Assembly (NCBI GenBank): GCA_963773765.1
Contig: CAVZCC010000001.1
Span: forward strand, 186,001-250,000
Source: CAVZCC01 sp963773765
GTDB taxonomy: Bacteria; Actinomycetota; Acidimicrobiia; Acidimicrobiales; Microtrichaceae
Direction: 5' to 3'
DNA length: 64,000 nucleotides
Positions 31,181 to 40,322 of the stretch are shown here, piece after piece. A program made the translations under genes and the position numbers. Below the pieces are notes generated by a model that ran no database searches, had not been told where the DNA came from, and saw only the letters and a program-made list of their open reading frames with translations. How positions within the stretch are numbered: the first letter of the stretch is position 1; each line of letters opens with the position of its first letter.

Positions 31181-33052
31181 CTGACCGCCACCGCCACCGA
31201 CCCGACCGGACCGGACCCGTCCGGCCCCGCAGCGACATCACCCCGACACCTGCCCGTCGCGGCCCTGGTGGTCGTGCCGGTGGTGGCGGCCGCGGTGTCG
31301 GTCGCGGTGTCCTGGCGCTTCCCGGTCACCGTCGGGGACACCGCCTGGCTGACCCAGCGGGTGGCCGACGCCGCGTCCGGCCGCTGGCCCACGGTGGGGA
31401 TGCCGTCGTCCATCGGCCGGGGCGAGTTCGCCACCCACCACCCCGGCCCGGTCCAGTTCTACTGGCTGGCCCCGTGGTGGGCCCTGGGCGGGTTCCGGGG
31501 CATCGTGATCGGCACCGCGGTGGCCGGGGGGCTGGCCCTGGGCTGGCTCGGGCTGCTGGTGCGGCGGCTGCCCGGGGCGTCGACCCTGGCTGCGGTCGGC
31601 GCGCAGGTGGCGGCGGTGGTCGGGTTGTTCACGGTCAGCACCGAGATGCTGGCCGACCCGTGGAACCCGTACGCCGCGTTGCCGTGGCTGGTGCTGGTGG
31701 TGGCCGCGACGGTGGCGGTGTGGTGCGGCGATCGAGCGGGCTGGTGGGCGCTCGTGGTGGCCGGGTCGGTGCTGGCCCAGCTCCACGCCGGGTTCCTGCC
31801 GCTGGTGGCGGTCGCCCTGACGGCGGCGGTCGTCGGCTCCTGGCGGCTCCCGTCGGCCCGTCCCACGGCCCGCACCGCGGGCCTGCTGGCGCTGGCCACC
31901 GTGGTGCTGTGGGTCCCCGCCCTGGTGGACCTGGCGGTGGGGGACCGCAACCCGGTGTTGCTGGCCCGGGCCATGGCCCAGGGCGGCGACGCCGTGGGTC
32001 CCACCCCGGTCGTGGTGGCCGCGGCCGCCGCGCTCAACCCGGCCCACGCCGTCATCGACGCCCCGTGGCTCCCCACCGACCCGACGGCCGCCGAGTGGTC
32101 CGTGGTGGTGCTCGCCGCCCTGGCCGCAGGGCTGACCTGGTGGTTCGCCGCCCGGGACCACTGGTCACGGACCTGGGTGGCCGGCTTCGGGCTGGCCACG
32201 GCGCTGTGGGCGGCGCTGGCCACACGGGCCCTGCCGTTCGAGGGACTGCTCCCGGTGGCGTACACCCGCCCGCTCTGGCCGCTGGCGGCGTGCCTGTGGT
32301 TCGGCATGGGCGCGGCGTGGTGGGCCCGCCGCCCGGCCCGCCTGGCCGGCGCGTGGTGGATCCCGGTGCTGGCCATGGCGGTGTGGGCCGTCACCGTGCC
32401 CCGGGGCTACGTCGGCATCGACCCCGCCACCAGGGTCCGGGCCGCCCAGGTCGTCGCCGACCTGGATGAGGCCGTCGTCGCCGACCTGGATGAGGCCGTG
32501 GTCGCAGGCCTGGACGACGGGAAGCTGCCGGACCGGGCCGACGTGACCGCACGCGGGTTCCTGGGCGGGTGGTGGATCGCCCCCACGGTGACCGCGGAGC
32601 TGGACCGCCGCGGCGTGGTCAACGGGGTGGGCACCGACGAGGACTGGGACGTGGAGGTCATGACCGACCGTCCCCGGCCCCTGCCCGACAACGACTGCGA
32701 GCTGGTGGTGGGCGACGAGCGGCCCGCGGGCCCCGTGCTGGCACCGGGCCGGGGGCTGTCCGCCGCGGAGCAGGCCCGTCTGGAGGCGCTGGAACAGGAG
32801 ATGGTGGACCGGTTCCCCACCATCAGGCCCTCCCGCCCGGCCCGCGAGCTGGCCCGGGCCTCCGGGGCCGAGGCCCTGCCCGACGAGCCGGTGGCCGCCC
32901 TGGTCCGGGACGGCCGGTTCGCCGACCTGGTCGTGGCCGGGTCCGTGGCCGGCGTGTCGATGCGCGACGGCGACGTCCGCGAGTACGTGGAACTGGCCCA
33001 CCGGGCCGCGCCCAGCTGGGCGGGCCTCACCCTGTGGGCCCGGGGGTGCTGA
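31181..33052 (+). CDS. GT-C-like membrane protein with a C-terminal extracytoplasmic domain; start unclear
   Basis: About 624 residues. After a Thr/Pro-rich start, HLPVAALVVVPVVAAAVSVA is the first helix. The first loop is VTVGDTAWLTQRVADAASGR, then FATHHPGPVQFYWLAPWWAL. Further segments include EMLADPWNPYAALPWLVLVV, SVLAQLHAGFLPLVAVALTA and LFEGLLP-like PFEGLLPVAYTRPLWPLAA. The C-terminal 190 residues are soluble. It is a paralogue of the protein at 36611-38464: both have HPGP, an outward PWNP loop, an QxHxG(Y/F)xPLVAV segment and a similar tail (ELDRRG...VEVMTDRP). No ATG/GTG/TTG start lies in frame close to the N-terminus; CTG 31181 fits the leaderless -10 spacing. GTG 31064 would overlap the divergent gene. 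Confidence 0.65.
   Translation: MTATATDPTGPDPSGPAATSPRHLPVAALVVVPVVAAAVSVAVSWRFPVTVGDTAWLTQRVADAASGRWPTVGMPSSIGRGEFATHHPGPVQFYWLAPWWALGGFRGIVIGTAVAGGLALGWLGLLVRRLPGASTLAAVGAQVAAVVGLFTVSTEMLADPWNPYAALPWLVLVVAATVAVWCGDRAGWWALVVAGSVLAQLHAGFLPLVAVALTAAVVGSWRLPSARPTARTAGLLALATVVLWVPALVDLAVGDRNPVLLARAMAQGGDAVGPTPVVVAAAAALNPAHAVIDAPWLPTDPTAAEWSVVVLAALAAGLTWWFAARDHWSRTWVAGFGLATALWAALATRALPFEGLLPVAYTRPLWPLAACLWFGMGAAWWARRPARLAGAWWIPVLAMAVWAVTVPRGYVGIDPATRVRAAQVVADLDEAVVADLDEAVVAGLDDGKLPDRADVTARGFLGGWWIAPTVTAELDRRGVVNGVGTDEDWDVEVMTDRPRPLPDNDCELVVGDERPAGPVLAPGRGLSAAEQARLEALEQEMVDRFPTIRPSRPARELARASGAEALPDEPVAALVRDGRFADLVVAGSVAGVSMRDGDVREYVELAHRAAPSWAGLTLWARGC
32450..32518 (+). repeat. 24-bp in-frame tandem repeat (VVADLDEA)
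   Basis: GTCGTCGCCGACCTGGATGA plus GGCC is present twice without change (32450-32473, 32474-32497), with a third degenerate copy to about 32518. It encodes VVADLDEA-VVADLDEA-VVAGLDDG in the C-terminal extracytoplasmic domain. An in-frame length variant is likely between strains. Confidence 0.85.
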
Positions 33053-33053
33053 C

Positions 33054-33059
33054 TACGCT
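33054..33059 (+). promoter_or_regulatory. -10 element, leaderless ArnT-like gene
   Basis: TACGCT ends seven bases before GTG 33067 and overlaps the stop of the previous gene. Confidence 0.5.
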
Positions 33060-33066
33060 CCGGGCG

Positions 33067-34452
33067 GTGGACCGGCCCAGCGAGCGACTCGTGTCCCGTC
33101 CGGCCTGGATCGTGGGCGCCGTGGCGGCCGCCGTCCGCCTGGTGTGGGTGTTCGTCGCCGCCCGCACCCCCACGGGCCTGTCCGATCCGCTCATGTACTG
33201 GGGGTTCGGCGGCCACATCGCCGACGGCGACGGCTACCGGACCATCCGGGGGACCCTCACGTCGTACTACCCGCCCGGCTATCCGTACTTCGTCGGGGTG
33301 CTGCGGTGGGTGTCGGACACCATCGGCCTGGGTGACCGCTCGGCCCTGGTCGTCGGGATCGTCCAGGCCCTCCTGGGCGGGGTGGCCGCGGCGGCGGTGG
33401 TGGTGGCGGGCACCCGGCTGGGCCGGGCCTGGTCCCGGCCCTGCACCGTGGGCCTGGCCGCCGGCCTGGTCCTGGCGCTGTGGCCCAACCTGGTCGTCTA
33501 CTCGGCGGCCATCCTGTCCGAGTCGCTGTTCATCTGCCTGTTCGCCGTGTTCCTGGCCGCGGCGCTCACCATGGCGGACGACGCCGGGAGCCTCACCGTC
33601 CGGCCGCTGCGCGCCACGGTGGCGGCCCTCAGCCTGGGCGCGGCCACGCTGGTGCGGCCCCAGGTGCTGCTGGTGGCCGCCGCACTGGGGGTCGCCTGGG
33701 CGCTGGGCCGGGTGGGCTGGCGCCCGTTCCTGGTGCGCGGCGCGGTGCTGGGGGCCGGGGTGCTGGTGATGGTGGCTCCGTGGACGGTCCGCAACGCCGG
33801 CGTGTTCGACGCGCTGGTGCCGGTGTCCACCAACGGCGGCGACAACCTGTGCGTGGGGTTCCACGAGGGGGCGCCGGGGTACTTCTGGATCCCGCCGGCG
33901 TGCGACACCGGTGAGTTCTACATCGACGGCCCGGAGGCCGAGCTGCGCCGGAACCAGGAGACCCGGGCCAGGGCTGTGGCGTGGATCAAGGAACATCCGC
34001 TGGACATCCCCGTGCTGAGCCTCAAGAAGCTCTGGTACACCTACCGCTCCGACACCGACGGGCTCCGGGCGGTGGAGTCCTACGGGGCGGACCGGTTCCT
34101 GGGCGGGTGGCGCGGACCGCTGCGGGTCATCAGCACCGTCGCCTACCTGGCCATCATGGCCGCCTCGTTGGTGGGCGCCGTGCTGACCCTGGCCCGGGGC
34201 TGGACGCTGCGCCGGACCGACGCCACCGCCCTGGCCGTGTTCGGGGCGGCGGTGGCGTCGTTCCTGGTGCCGGTCATGGTGTTCGGTGACCCCCGGTTCA
34301 AGCTGCCCGGAGCGCCCTGCTTCGCGCTCCTGGCGGGGGTCGCGATCGCAGCGGGGCTCGACGCCCTGCGGTCCCGTCGTGGCCTTCCGGTGGAGGCGAC
34401 GACGGAACGGCCCGGTCCGGTTCAGGACCGGTCGACGATCCCCAGCAGCTGA
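33067..34452 (+). CDS. ArnT/PMT-like (GT39/GT83-type) membrane glycosyltransferase
   Basis: 461 residues, clean frame. SRPAWIVGAVAAAVRLVWVF, then loop 1 TPTGLSDPLMYWGFGGHIAD with the conserved Asp, and TSYYPPGYPYFVGVLRWVSD, the YPPG(Y/H)P block seen in ArnT/PMT-family enzymes. About ten further helices follow. APWTVRNAGVFDALVPVSTN and GGDNLCVGFHEGAPGYF form the second outer loop; VMVFGDPRFKLPGAPCFALL near the end is typical of PMT_2-like proteins. They transfer a sugar from polyprenyl phosphate to glycans or lipids outside the membrane. GTG 33067 is chosen because of the TACGCT seven bases upstream; GTG 33046 is an alternative. Confidence 0.8.
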   Translation: MDRPSERLVSRPAWIVGAVAAAVRLVWVFVAARTPTGLSDPLMYWGFGGHIADGDGYRTIRGTLTSYYPPGYPYFVGVLRWVSDTIGLGDRSALVVGIVQALLGGVAAAAVVVAGTRLGRAWSRPCTVGLAAGLVLALWPNLVVYSAAILSESLFICLFAVFLAAALTMADDAGSLTVRPLRATVAALSLGAATLVRPQVLLVAAALGVAWALGRVGWRPFLVRGAVLGAGVLVMVAPWTVRNAGVFDALVPVSTNGGDNLCVGFHEGAPGYFWIPPACDTGEFYIDGPEAELRRNQETRARAVAWIKEHPLDIPVLSLKKLWYTYRSDTDGLRAVESYGADRFLGGWRGPLRVISTVAYLAIMAASLVGAVLTLARGWTLRRTDATALAVFGAAVASFLVPVMVFGDPRFKLPGAPCFALLAGVAIAAGLDALRSRRGLPVEATTERPGPVQDRSTIPSS

Positions 34453-36554
34453 GGGCCGATCCACGCCGCTGCGGTGTCCGTGCTGGCCTCGGTGAAGTGG
34501 ACACCGTCCACCCGCAGGGACGGGTCGAGCTCGCCCCCGGGCTGGGCCCGCATCCACGACGCCAGGTCCAGGATGCGCACGCCGGGCCGCTCGGCCAGCG
34601 CCGCGGCCAGGACCTCGTTGAACCGGTCGGCGCGGGCCGGGTCGGACTCGCTGTAGGGCGGTTCGCCCATGAAGATGACCGAGCCCGGGACGGGGTTCCA
34701 GTGCGGCGAGTTGGCCCACACCACCGTGGCCCCCTGCGACGCGGCCAGGTCGGCCATGTGCTGCAGCTCGCCGGTGAGGTAGCGGTCGTAGGCCGGGTCC
34801 CCGATGTGGGTCCACCGCCCGATGCCCGGCACCAGCCGGTCGGTGACGTCCCACATGCCTCCGGCCAGCAGGACCATGTCCGGGTCGAACTCGGCCAGGT
34901 CCCGGGCCACGGTGGCGTCGCGGGCCCGGCACTCCTCGGTCCAGGGCCGGTTGTACCCCACGCCCTTGTTGCGTCCTCCCCGGCCGAACCCGCACCCGGT
35001 GATGGTGGCGTCCAGCACGGCCATCTTCCCCGTGGTCATGCCCCACTTCTGCAGTCCCATGACGATCGAGTCGCCGAAGGAGTCGCCGATCACCATGACC
35101 TTGAGCGGTGGGGGCGGGACGGTGGTCGCCACGGTGGTGGCGGCCCCCGTCGCGGGCTCGGCCGCGGGTTCGGCGGCGGATGACGGCGGGGTCGTCGGGC
35201 CGGTGGGGACCACCAGGCGGGGGTTGTTGCCCACGGCGATGATGGCGGCCGGGTCCGGGTCGGGCAGGAACGCGGCACCGACGGCCACGGCGGCGATCGC
35301 GGCGACCAGCACCACCGGGCGCCGCCACGACGTGACCCGGTGCCCGTGGCGGATGGGCTGTTCGACCAGGTGGTAGGACAGCACGGCCAGGCCCACGGTC
35401 AGCGCGCTCTGGACCGCCAACGACGCGGCCGGCCCCAGGTGCAGGCGCTCCGGGGTGACCCACCACAGGATGGGCCAGTGGAACAGGTAGACGCCGTAGG
35501 AGATTCGGCCCAGCGCCGCCAGGGGGGCCAGGCCCAGGAGGCGGCGGACCGGGCCGCCGGACTGGACCGCGGCCAGGATCACCACCACCACCAGCGCGGC
35601 GTGCAGGACCAGTCCGCCCCGGTACAGCCACGACGCGGTCAGCGGCGTGCGGGCCCACATCACCAGCACCACGGCCAGGGCCACGGGACCGGCCACCACG
35701 GCCACCCGTCGGGCCCGGTCGCCCAGGCGCAGGCGGCCGGCCAGGACCACGGCCAGCAGGGCGCCGGCCGCCATCTCGGCGAAGCGGGTGTCGGTCCCCA
35801 TGTAGACGCGGTTGGTGTAGCCCCCGTCACCCAGCGCGAACTGGAGCCCGACGGAGGCCACGGCCCCCGCGGCCAGGGCCACGCCGAACAGCCGCCGGCC
35901 ACCGAGCCCCCGGCGGCCGACGCGGCGGACGGTCAGGGTGAAGGCGGCCACCAGCGGGACGAGCAGGTACCACTGCTCCTCGATGGACAGGCTCCACAGG
36001 TGCTTCACCGGTGACGGCGCCCCTGCGAACTGGGCCGCGTAGTCCGACCCGGAGAAGATGAACCGCCAGTTCACGACATAGGCCAGCGACGCCCACACGT
36101 CGCCCCGGAGCCCCTGGAGCTGCGACTCGGTGCCGACGACGGGGGTCAGCACCACCACGGCCCCCAGCAGCAGGAGCGAGGCGGGCATGAGCCGCCGGAA
36201 CCGCCGGGACCAGAACCGCCGCAGCGACACCGCCCCGCTGGAGCGGTGCTCCACCACCAGCAGGGAGCAGATCAGGAACCCCGAGAGCGTGAAGAACGCC
36301 GACACGCCGAGGAACCCGCCCCGGGTCCACGGTTCCAGGGCCGGGATCCGGTCCGCCGCCGCGCCGTGGTACAGCACCACGGCCGCCACCGCGATGCCGC
36401 GGAGGCCGTCGAGGGCGGGTTGGTGGGCCAGGCGGGCCCGCCGGGGCCGGACGACCGGGGCGACCTCGTCCGGACCGTCGCCGGGCGCGTCGGGACGGCC
36501 GTCCAGGGTGGTCGCGCTGCCCGCCTGCTGCGGTGCCTGAGGGGTCTCGAGCAC
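34422..36554 (-). CDS. AT3-SGNH O-acyltransferase (OafA-type)
   Basis: 710 residues, clean frame, GTG 36554. Residues about 40-390 are the AT3 membrane domain: HQPALDGLRGIAVAAVVLYH, FLGVSAFFTLSGFLICSLLV, RRFWSRRFRRLMPASLLLL, HLWSLSIEEQWYLLVPLVAA and GRISYGVYLFHWPILWWVTP. A Pro/Thr linker (about 430-480) leads to a periplasmic-side SGNH domain: VMVIGDSFGDS with Ser492, and DGVHF with Asp683 and His686. In AT3-SGNH proteins the SGNH part completes transfer of an acetyl (or other acyl) group to an envelope sugar. Its 3' end overlaps the convergent ArnT-like gene by 31 bases. Confidence 0.9.
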   Translation of the reverse strand: MLETPQAPQQAGSATTLDGRPDAPGDGPDEVAPVVRPRRARLAHQPALDGLRGIAVAAVVLYHGAAADRIPALEPWTRGGFLGVSAFFTLSGFLICSLLVVEHRSSGAVSLRRFWSRRFRRLMPASLLLLGAVVVLTPVVGTESQLQGLRGDVWASLAYVVNWRFIFSGSDYAAQFAGAPSPVKHLWSLSIEEQWYLLVPLVAAFTLTVRRVGRRGLGGRRLFGVALAAGAVASVGLQFALGDGGYTNRVYMGTDTRFAEMAAGALLAVVLAGRLRLGDRARRVAVVAGPVALAVVLVMWARTPLTASWLYRGGLVLHAALVVVVILAAVQSGGPVRRLLGLAPLAALGRISYGVYLFHWPILWWVTPERLHLGPAASLAVQSALTVGLAVLSYHLVEQPIRHGHRVTSWRRPVVLVAAIAAVAVGAAFLPDPDPAAIIAVGNNPRLVVPTGPTTPPSSAAEPAAEPATGAATTVATTVPPPPLKVMVIGDSFGDSIVMGLQKWGMTTGKMAVLDATITGCGFGRGGRNKGVGYNRPWTEECRARDATVARDLAEFDPDMVLLAGGMWDVTDRLVPGIGRWTHIGDPAYDRYLTGELQHMADLAASQGATVVWANSPHWNPVPGSVIFMGEPPYSESDPARADRFNEVLAAALAERPGVRILDLASWMRAQPGGELDPSLRVDGVHFTEASTDTAAAWIGPQLLGIVDRS

Positions 36555-36560
36555 CGCAAC

Positions 36561-36566
36561 AACCTA
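36561..36566 (-). promoter_or_regulatory. -10 element, leaderless AT3-SGNH gene
   Basis: TAGGTT ends six bases before GTG 36554. Confidence 0.5.
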
Positions 36567-36610
36567 CCGGCGGGTGCCGCCGGTCACGCGGCACGGCCGT
36601 GCCGTGGCGC

Positions 36611-38464
36611 TCACGCGGCGGGTGGTGCCCCCGGGTCGTACAGGAACACCGACGTGGGTGCCCCCAGCGCGGCCCAACGGTCGATCCGTTCCCGCAGCGC
36701 GTCGTCCACCCGGGGGTCGGAGCGGGTCACGAAGTAGTTGGTGTCGAGCTGGTCGGCCAGGGCGGCACCCCCGACGGCGGCCAGGTCCTCCCGGAGCCCG
36801 GTCCGGAGCCGGTCGGCCTCCCGGCGCTGGGCCGGTGACCGGGGGTCGTGGGTGGCGATCTCCTCCGCTCCTGGTGTGGCCCGCCACCGTTCGATCCCGC
36901 TCCCGGTGACGACCCAGACCGCGGCGTCGGCGTCCGCCGGGTCCACCACCCGGTCCCCGAGCACCTCGACCCGGTACGTGTCGTCGGCGCCGACGGTGAA
37001 CCCCCGTCGCTCCAGGTCGGCGATCAGGCCGAACCCCGCCCCGCCGAAGGCCAGCGGGTCCTCCCAGCGGACCAGGTAGGTCCCGCCCGGGTCCAGGGTG
37101 CCGGCGACCTGCGGGCCCAGCGCGTCGACGGTGTCGGACAGGTCCCGGGCCGGGGCGTCGACACCGGCGAAGCCGATGACGGCGCCGACCGAGGCCCCCA
37201 CCAGCACGACCACCCCGACCACGCCCAGCACCCGCCGCAGCACCGGCGAACGGGCCTCGCCCGCCCACAGCCAGGCGGTCCAGGCCGTGGCCGCCACCAC
37301 CACGGCGGTGATCACCGACAGCCACGGGACCAGGTAGTCGAACACCTCACCCAGGACCCGCGACGCCACCACCACCCCCAGCACCACGGCGCCGCCGCAC
37401 ACGGCGTGCAGCACCAGGACCGGCTGCCAGGCACCGTCCCGGCGGCGCCGGAACGCGACCGCCGCGGTCACGGCCCAGAGGGCGACCAGCACCACCGTGC
37501 CGACGCCGACGCCGCGGTCCTCCGGTGGCGTGTCGTCGGCCACCAGCCACGGTCCGGCCGCATCCAGACGACCCCCCACCAGCGACACGGCCCCCGCCAT
37601 GCCCAGGGCGGGATCGGTCTGGCCGTCGTAGGCCTCCACCAGGAGCGACATGTTCCCGGGGTCGCCCCGCAGCTGCTGGACCAGGGGCGGGAGCCACATG
37701 ACCACCAGCACCAGGGTCGCCGCCCCGAGGGCGCCCAGGCCGACCCGCCGCCGGTCGGCCCGTCGCAGCGACCACAGCACGGCCGCCACCGGGGCCACCA
37801 GGCCCACCGCCACCAGCGGTGCGTACCCCACGTGGGCCTGGACGCACACGGTCCCCGCCGCGACGGCCAGCGGGAGGGTCCACCGGTGGCCGCACAGGAC
37901 GTCCCAGACGGCCAGCAGGAAGCACACGAACGGGAAGATGGCGAACCACGGGTTCCAGGGCTCGGTGAACACGGCAGGGCCGAGGGCCCGGACGAACAGG
38001 GCCAGCACCGCCCCCAGCACGACCACCAGGGCCGTCCCTCCCCGCCTCCACGCCAGCCACAGCGACACGGCGATCCAGGCGCCGGCCACGACCGCGACCG
38101 ACGTGGACAGCGCGGCGGGGGAGCGCCCGCCCAGGGCGTAGGCGGGGTACATCAGCCACCAGCTGGCGGGGCCCGGGTGCGAGGTCACGTCCGCACCGGA
38201 GCGCAGCCGGCCCACGGCGCCCAGGTCGGGCACGGCCGACCAGAACCCCCGCAGGCGGAACTCGGCCTGGGCGAACTCCCCGCTCGGGGACCACCCCCGG
38301 GACGCCAGCACGACCGCGGCGACCACCAGCGGCAGGACCACGAGGGCGGTGACGGCGACCGGCACCAGCCGCCGGGGCCGGGAGCGCTCCGGGGCGGTCG
38401 GGGCACCCGTTGCGGGGTCGCCCCGTCCCGGGTCGTCCCGATCGATCACGTCCGACGTGGCCAC
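36611..38464 (-). CDS. GT-C-like membrane protein with a C-terminal extracytoplasmic domain
   Basis: 617 residues, clean frame, GTG 38464. RLVPVAVTALVVLPLVVAAV is the first helix. The first loop runs FAQAEFRLRGFWSAVPDLGA to VTSHPGPASWWLMYPAYALG. Further segments: TEPWNPWFAIFPFVCFLLAV, TVCVQAHVGYAPLVAVGLVA, VDYLVPWLSVITAVVVAATA-like helices and VVGVVVLVGASVGAVIGFAG. The last 180 residues are hydrophilic with LDPGGTYLVRWEDPLAFGGA and ADLERRGFTVGADDTYRVEV. It is a paralogue of the 31181 gene product in topology and tail. Loop-1 acidic residues suit a polyprenyl-phosphosugar enzyme, but no catalytic residue is proven. Function inferred only from fold and context. Confidence 0.7.
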   Translation of the reverse strand: MATSDVIDRDDPGRGDPATGAPTAPERSRPRRLVPVAVTALVVLPLVVAAVVLASRGWSPSGEFAQAEFRLRGFWSAVPDLGAVGRLRSGADVTSHPGPASWWLMYPAYALGGRSPAALSTSVAVVAGAWIAVSLWLAWRRGGTALVVVLGAVLALFVRALGPAVFTEPWNPWFAIFPFVCFLLAVWDVLCGHRWTLPLAVAAGTVCVQAHVGYAPLVAVGLVAPVAAVLWSLRRADRRRVGLGALGAATLVLVVMWLPPLVQQLRGDPGNMSLLVEAYDGQTDPALGMAGAVSLVGGRLDAAGPWLVADDTPPEDRGVGVGTVVLVALWAVTAAVAFRRRRDGAWQPVLVLHAVCGGAVVLGVVVASRVLGEVFDYLVPWLSVITAVVVAATAWTAWLWAGEARSPVLRRVLGVVGVVVLVGASVGAVIGFAGVDAPARDLSDTVDALGPQVAGTLDPGGTYLVRWEDPLAFGGAGFGLIADLERRGFTVGADDTYRVEVLGDRVVDPADADAAVWVVTGSGIERWRATPGAEEIATHDPRSPAQRREADRLRTGLREDLAAVGGAALADQLDTNYFVTRSDPRVDDALRERIDRWAALGAPTSVFLYDPGAPPAA

Positions 38465-38473
38465 GTCCGGCCA

Positions 38474-38479
38474 ACTCTA
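38474..38479 (-). promoter_or_regulatory. -10 element upstream of the GT-C-like gene at 38464
   Basis: TAGAGT ends nine bases before GTG 38464; a near-leaderless message is expected. Confidence 0.45.
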
Positions 38480-38498
38480 GGGCGGGGGACGGGTGTGG

Positions 38499-38504
38499 GA
38501 GACT
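38499..38504 (+). promoter_or_regulatory. -10-like element, GT-C-like gene (38512)
   Basis: GAGACT ends seven bases before GTG 38512; weaker match (A and T conserved) but the same spacing as other starts here. Confidence 0.35.
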
Positions 38505-38511
38505 CCCCGCC

Positions 38512-40237
38512 GTGTCGGGCGTCGACGTCTCCGGTGGAGCGACCACGGATCCGGCCGGGCCGGACGACCGCACGGACGGGCCGGACCGGTCGCGGTTCGC
38601 CTGGCGCACCGATGCCTGGTGCCTGGTGCTCATCGCCGTGGTCCTGCTGCTGCCGGTGCCCGGCCTCATGCGCTACCAGGGGCCACCCATGGAAGAGGGC
38701 TTCATGCTCGTCTTCCCCGAGCAGTTGCTCAACGGGTCCCTGCCCCACCGCGACTTCCTGCACCTGTACGGGCCCGGGTCGTTGTGGGCGCTGGCCGCCG
38801 TGTTCAAGGTGTTCGGCACCGACCTGTTCGTGGAGCGGATGGTCGGCCTGGCCCAGCACGCCGCGGTGGCCTACGGCATGTACGCCCTGCTGCGGCCGTG
38901 GGGGCGCCGCATCGCCACCTCCGGAGCCATCGTCTCGGTCGTCATCCTCATCGGCCCGCTGGGGCTGTCCGCCATGGCCTGGAACGGAGCCCTGGCCCTG
39001 GGGGTGTGCTCCCTGGCGGTCGGCGCGGCGGCGGTGCGACGGGCCGGCGCCGGTGACGAGGGCCGCCGGTGGCTGGTCCCGCTGTCCGGCGTGCTCGGCG
39101 GTGCCGCGCTCCTGTACCGGCCCGACCTGGTCCTGGCCGTGGCACTGGGCCTGGGGGCGCTGTGGTTCGAGCTGCCCCGGCCGCGGCGCCGGCCGTTGCT
39201 GTACGGCGCGGCGGGCGCCCTGCTGCTGTACGTCCCCCACGTGCTGCTGTCCGGGATCGGCGACTCGTTCCGGGGCATGTTCCTGGAGCCGGTCTTCGAC
39301 CTCCGGGGTGGGCGGTCCCTGCCCATCCCACCGTCCTGGGGCGAGGTCGACGGGTTCCTGCAGCGGGCCGGTGCCCTGCGGCTGACGGGGTGGCCGTTCC
39401 CCATGCTGGAGGTCCCGCACCAGATCTTCCTGTGGTTCTTCCTGGTGCCGGGCTCCATCATCCTGGTGCTCGTGGCGGCGTGGAGGCTGCGCCGGGCGGA
39501 GCCGGGCTCGGCCCGTGCCACCTCGTTCTGGCCCGCCGCGCTGTTCGGAGCGGCCCTCCTGCAACAGGCCCTCCAGCGCCCGGACACGGCCCACCTGTCC
39601 TGGGTCACCGGCATCACGTTCGCCCTGTCCATCCCCGCCCTGGCCTTCCTGCTGGGGGCCACCCGCACCGGCGGCCGGCTGGGCCGGACGGGGGCGGAAT
39701 GGACCGGCATCGGTGTGGTGGCCGCGGTGCTGGTGCTGGTCATCCCCTTCTACCCGGTGCGGACCTACGCCGACCTGGTGGGCCAGACCTTCGGGTTCAA
39801 CCGGTTCGGGTTCGAGGTCACCAACGACGGGCGCACGCTTCTACTTCGGCAGCGAGGACGGCGCGGCGGACGCCCAGGCCGTGGTGGACGAGCTGGCCGC
39901 CCGCAGCGAGCCGGGCGAGTCGCTCATCGTGGGACCGACGGACCTGTCGCGGACCAACTACAGCGACTCGTTCTTCTACTACCTGTTCCCGGACCTGGAG
40001 CCCGGCACCCGCTACATCGAGATGGACCCCGGGCATCGCCGACGCCGAGGAGTCCGGGCTGGCCGACGAGCTGCGAGCGCAACGACTGGCTGATCCTGTC
40101 CGACGCGTGGAGCGGCTGGGACGAGCCCAACGACAGCGCCGAGGCGGCGGTCCCAGGAGGCCAACCAGGTGGTCCGGGACCGCTACTGCACGGTGCTCGA
40201 CACCGACACGTTCCAGCTGCTGCAACGCTGCCGCTGA
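38512..40237 (+). CDS. GT-C-like membrane glycosyltransferase (3' end frameshifted)
   Basis: About 575 residues. First helix WCLVLIAVVLLLPVPGLMRY; first loop GPPMEEGFMLVFPEQLLNGS and LPHRDFLHLYGPGSLWALAA, with the Glu pair and the HRDF/YGPG arrangement seen in GT-C (PMT-like) enzymes. About nine more helices follow, including YGAAGALLLYVPHVLLSGIG and FLWFFLVPGSIILVLVAAWR. The C-terminal 150 residues after FNRFGFEVTNDGR are extracytoplasmic (FYFGSEDGAADAQAVVDELA, RTNYSDSFFYYLFPDLEPGT). Single-base insertions near 39838, 40034, 40077 and 40152 break this end. The chain ends FQLLQRCR. Probable envelope sugar transfer from a lipid carrier. Confidence 0.7.
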
Positions 40238-40270
40238 CGCCTTCGGCGGGCCACGGGGGACGCGGGCCGC

Positions 40271-40295
40271 CCGCCTGAGGGAGTCCTTCAGGCGG
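40271..40295 (+). terminator. Hairpin between GT-C-like gene and polyprenyl-phosphate glycosyltransferase
   Basis: CCGCCTGA-GGGAGTCCT-TCAGGCGG is a perfect eight-base stem with a nine-base loop, 34 bases after the upstream stop and before the -10 of the next gene. No T-run follows, so it is a terminator candidate only. Confidence 0.4.
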
Positions 40296-40310
40296 CACCC
40301 CGCCCGCCGG

Positions 40311-40316
40311 TAGGCT
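40311..40316 (+). promoter_or_regulatory. -10 element, leaderless GT2 gene (40323)
   Basis: TAGGCT ends six bases before GTG 40323. Confidence 0.5.
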
Positions 40317-40322
40317 TGTCCG

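Noticed and set aside
32407..35658. Very long open frames on the opposite strand of real genes (e.g. a 1083-codon minus-strand frame)
   Set aside because: High G+C makes antisense frames open. Their translations are Gly/Arg/His/Gln-rich, low complexity and without motifs, while the other strand encodes clear membrane proteins.
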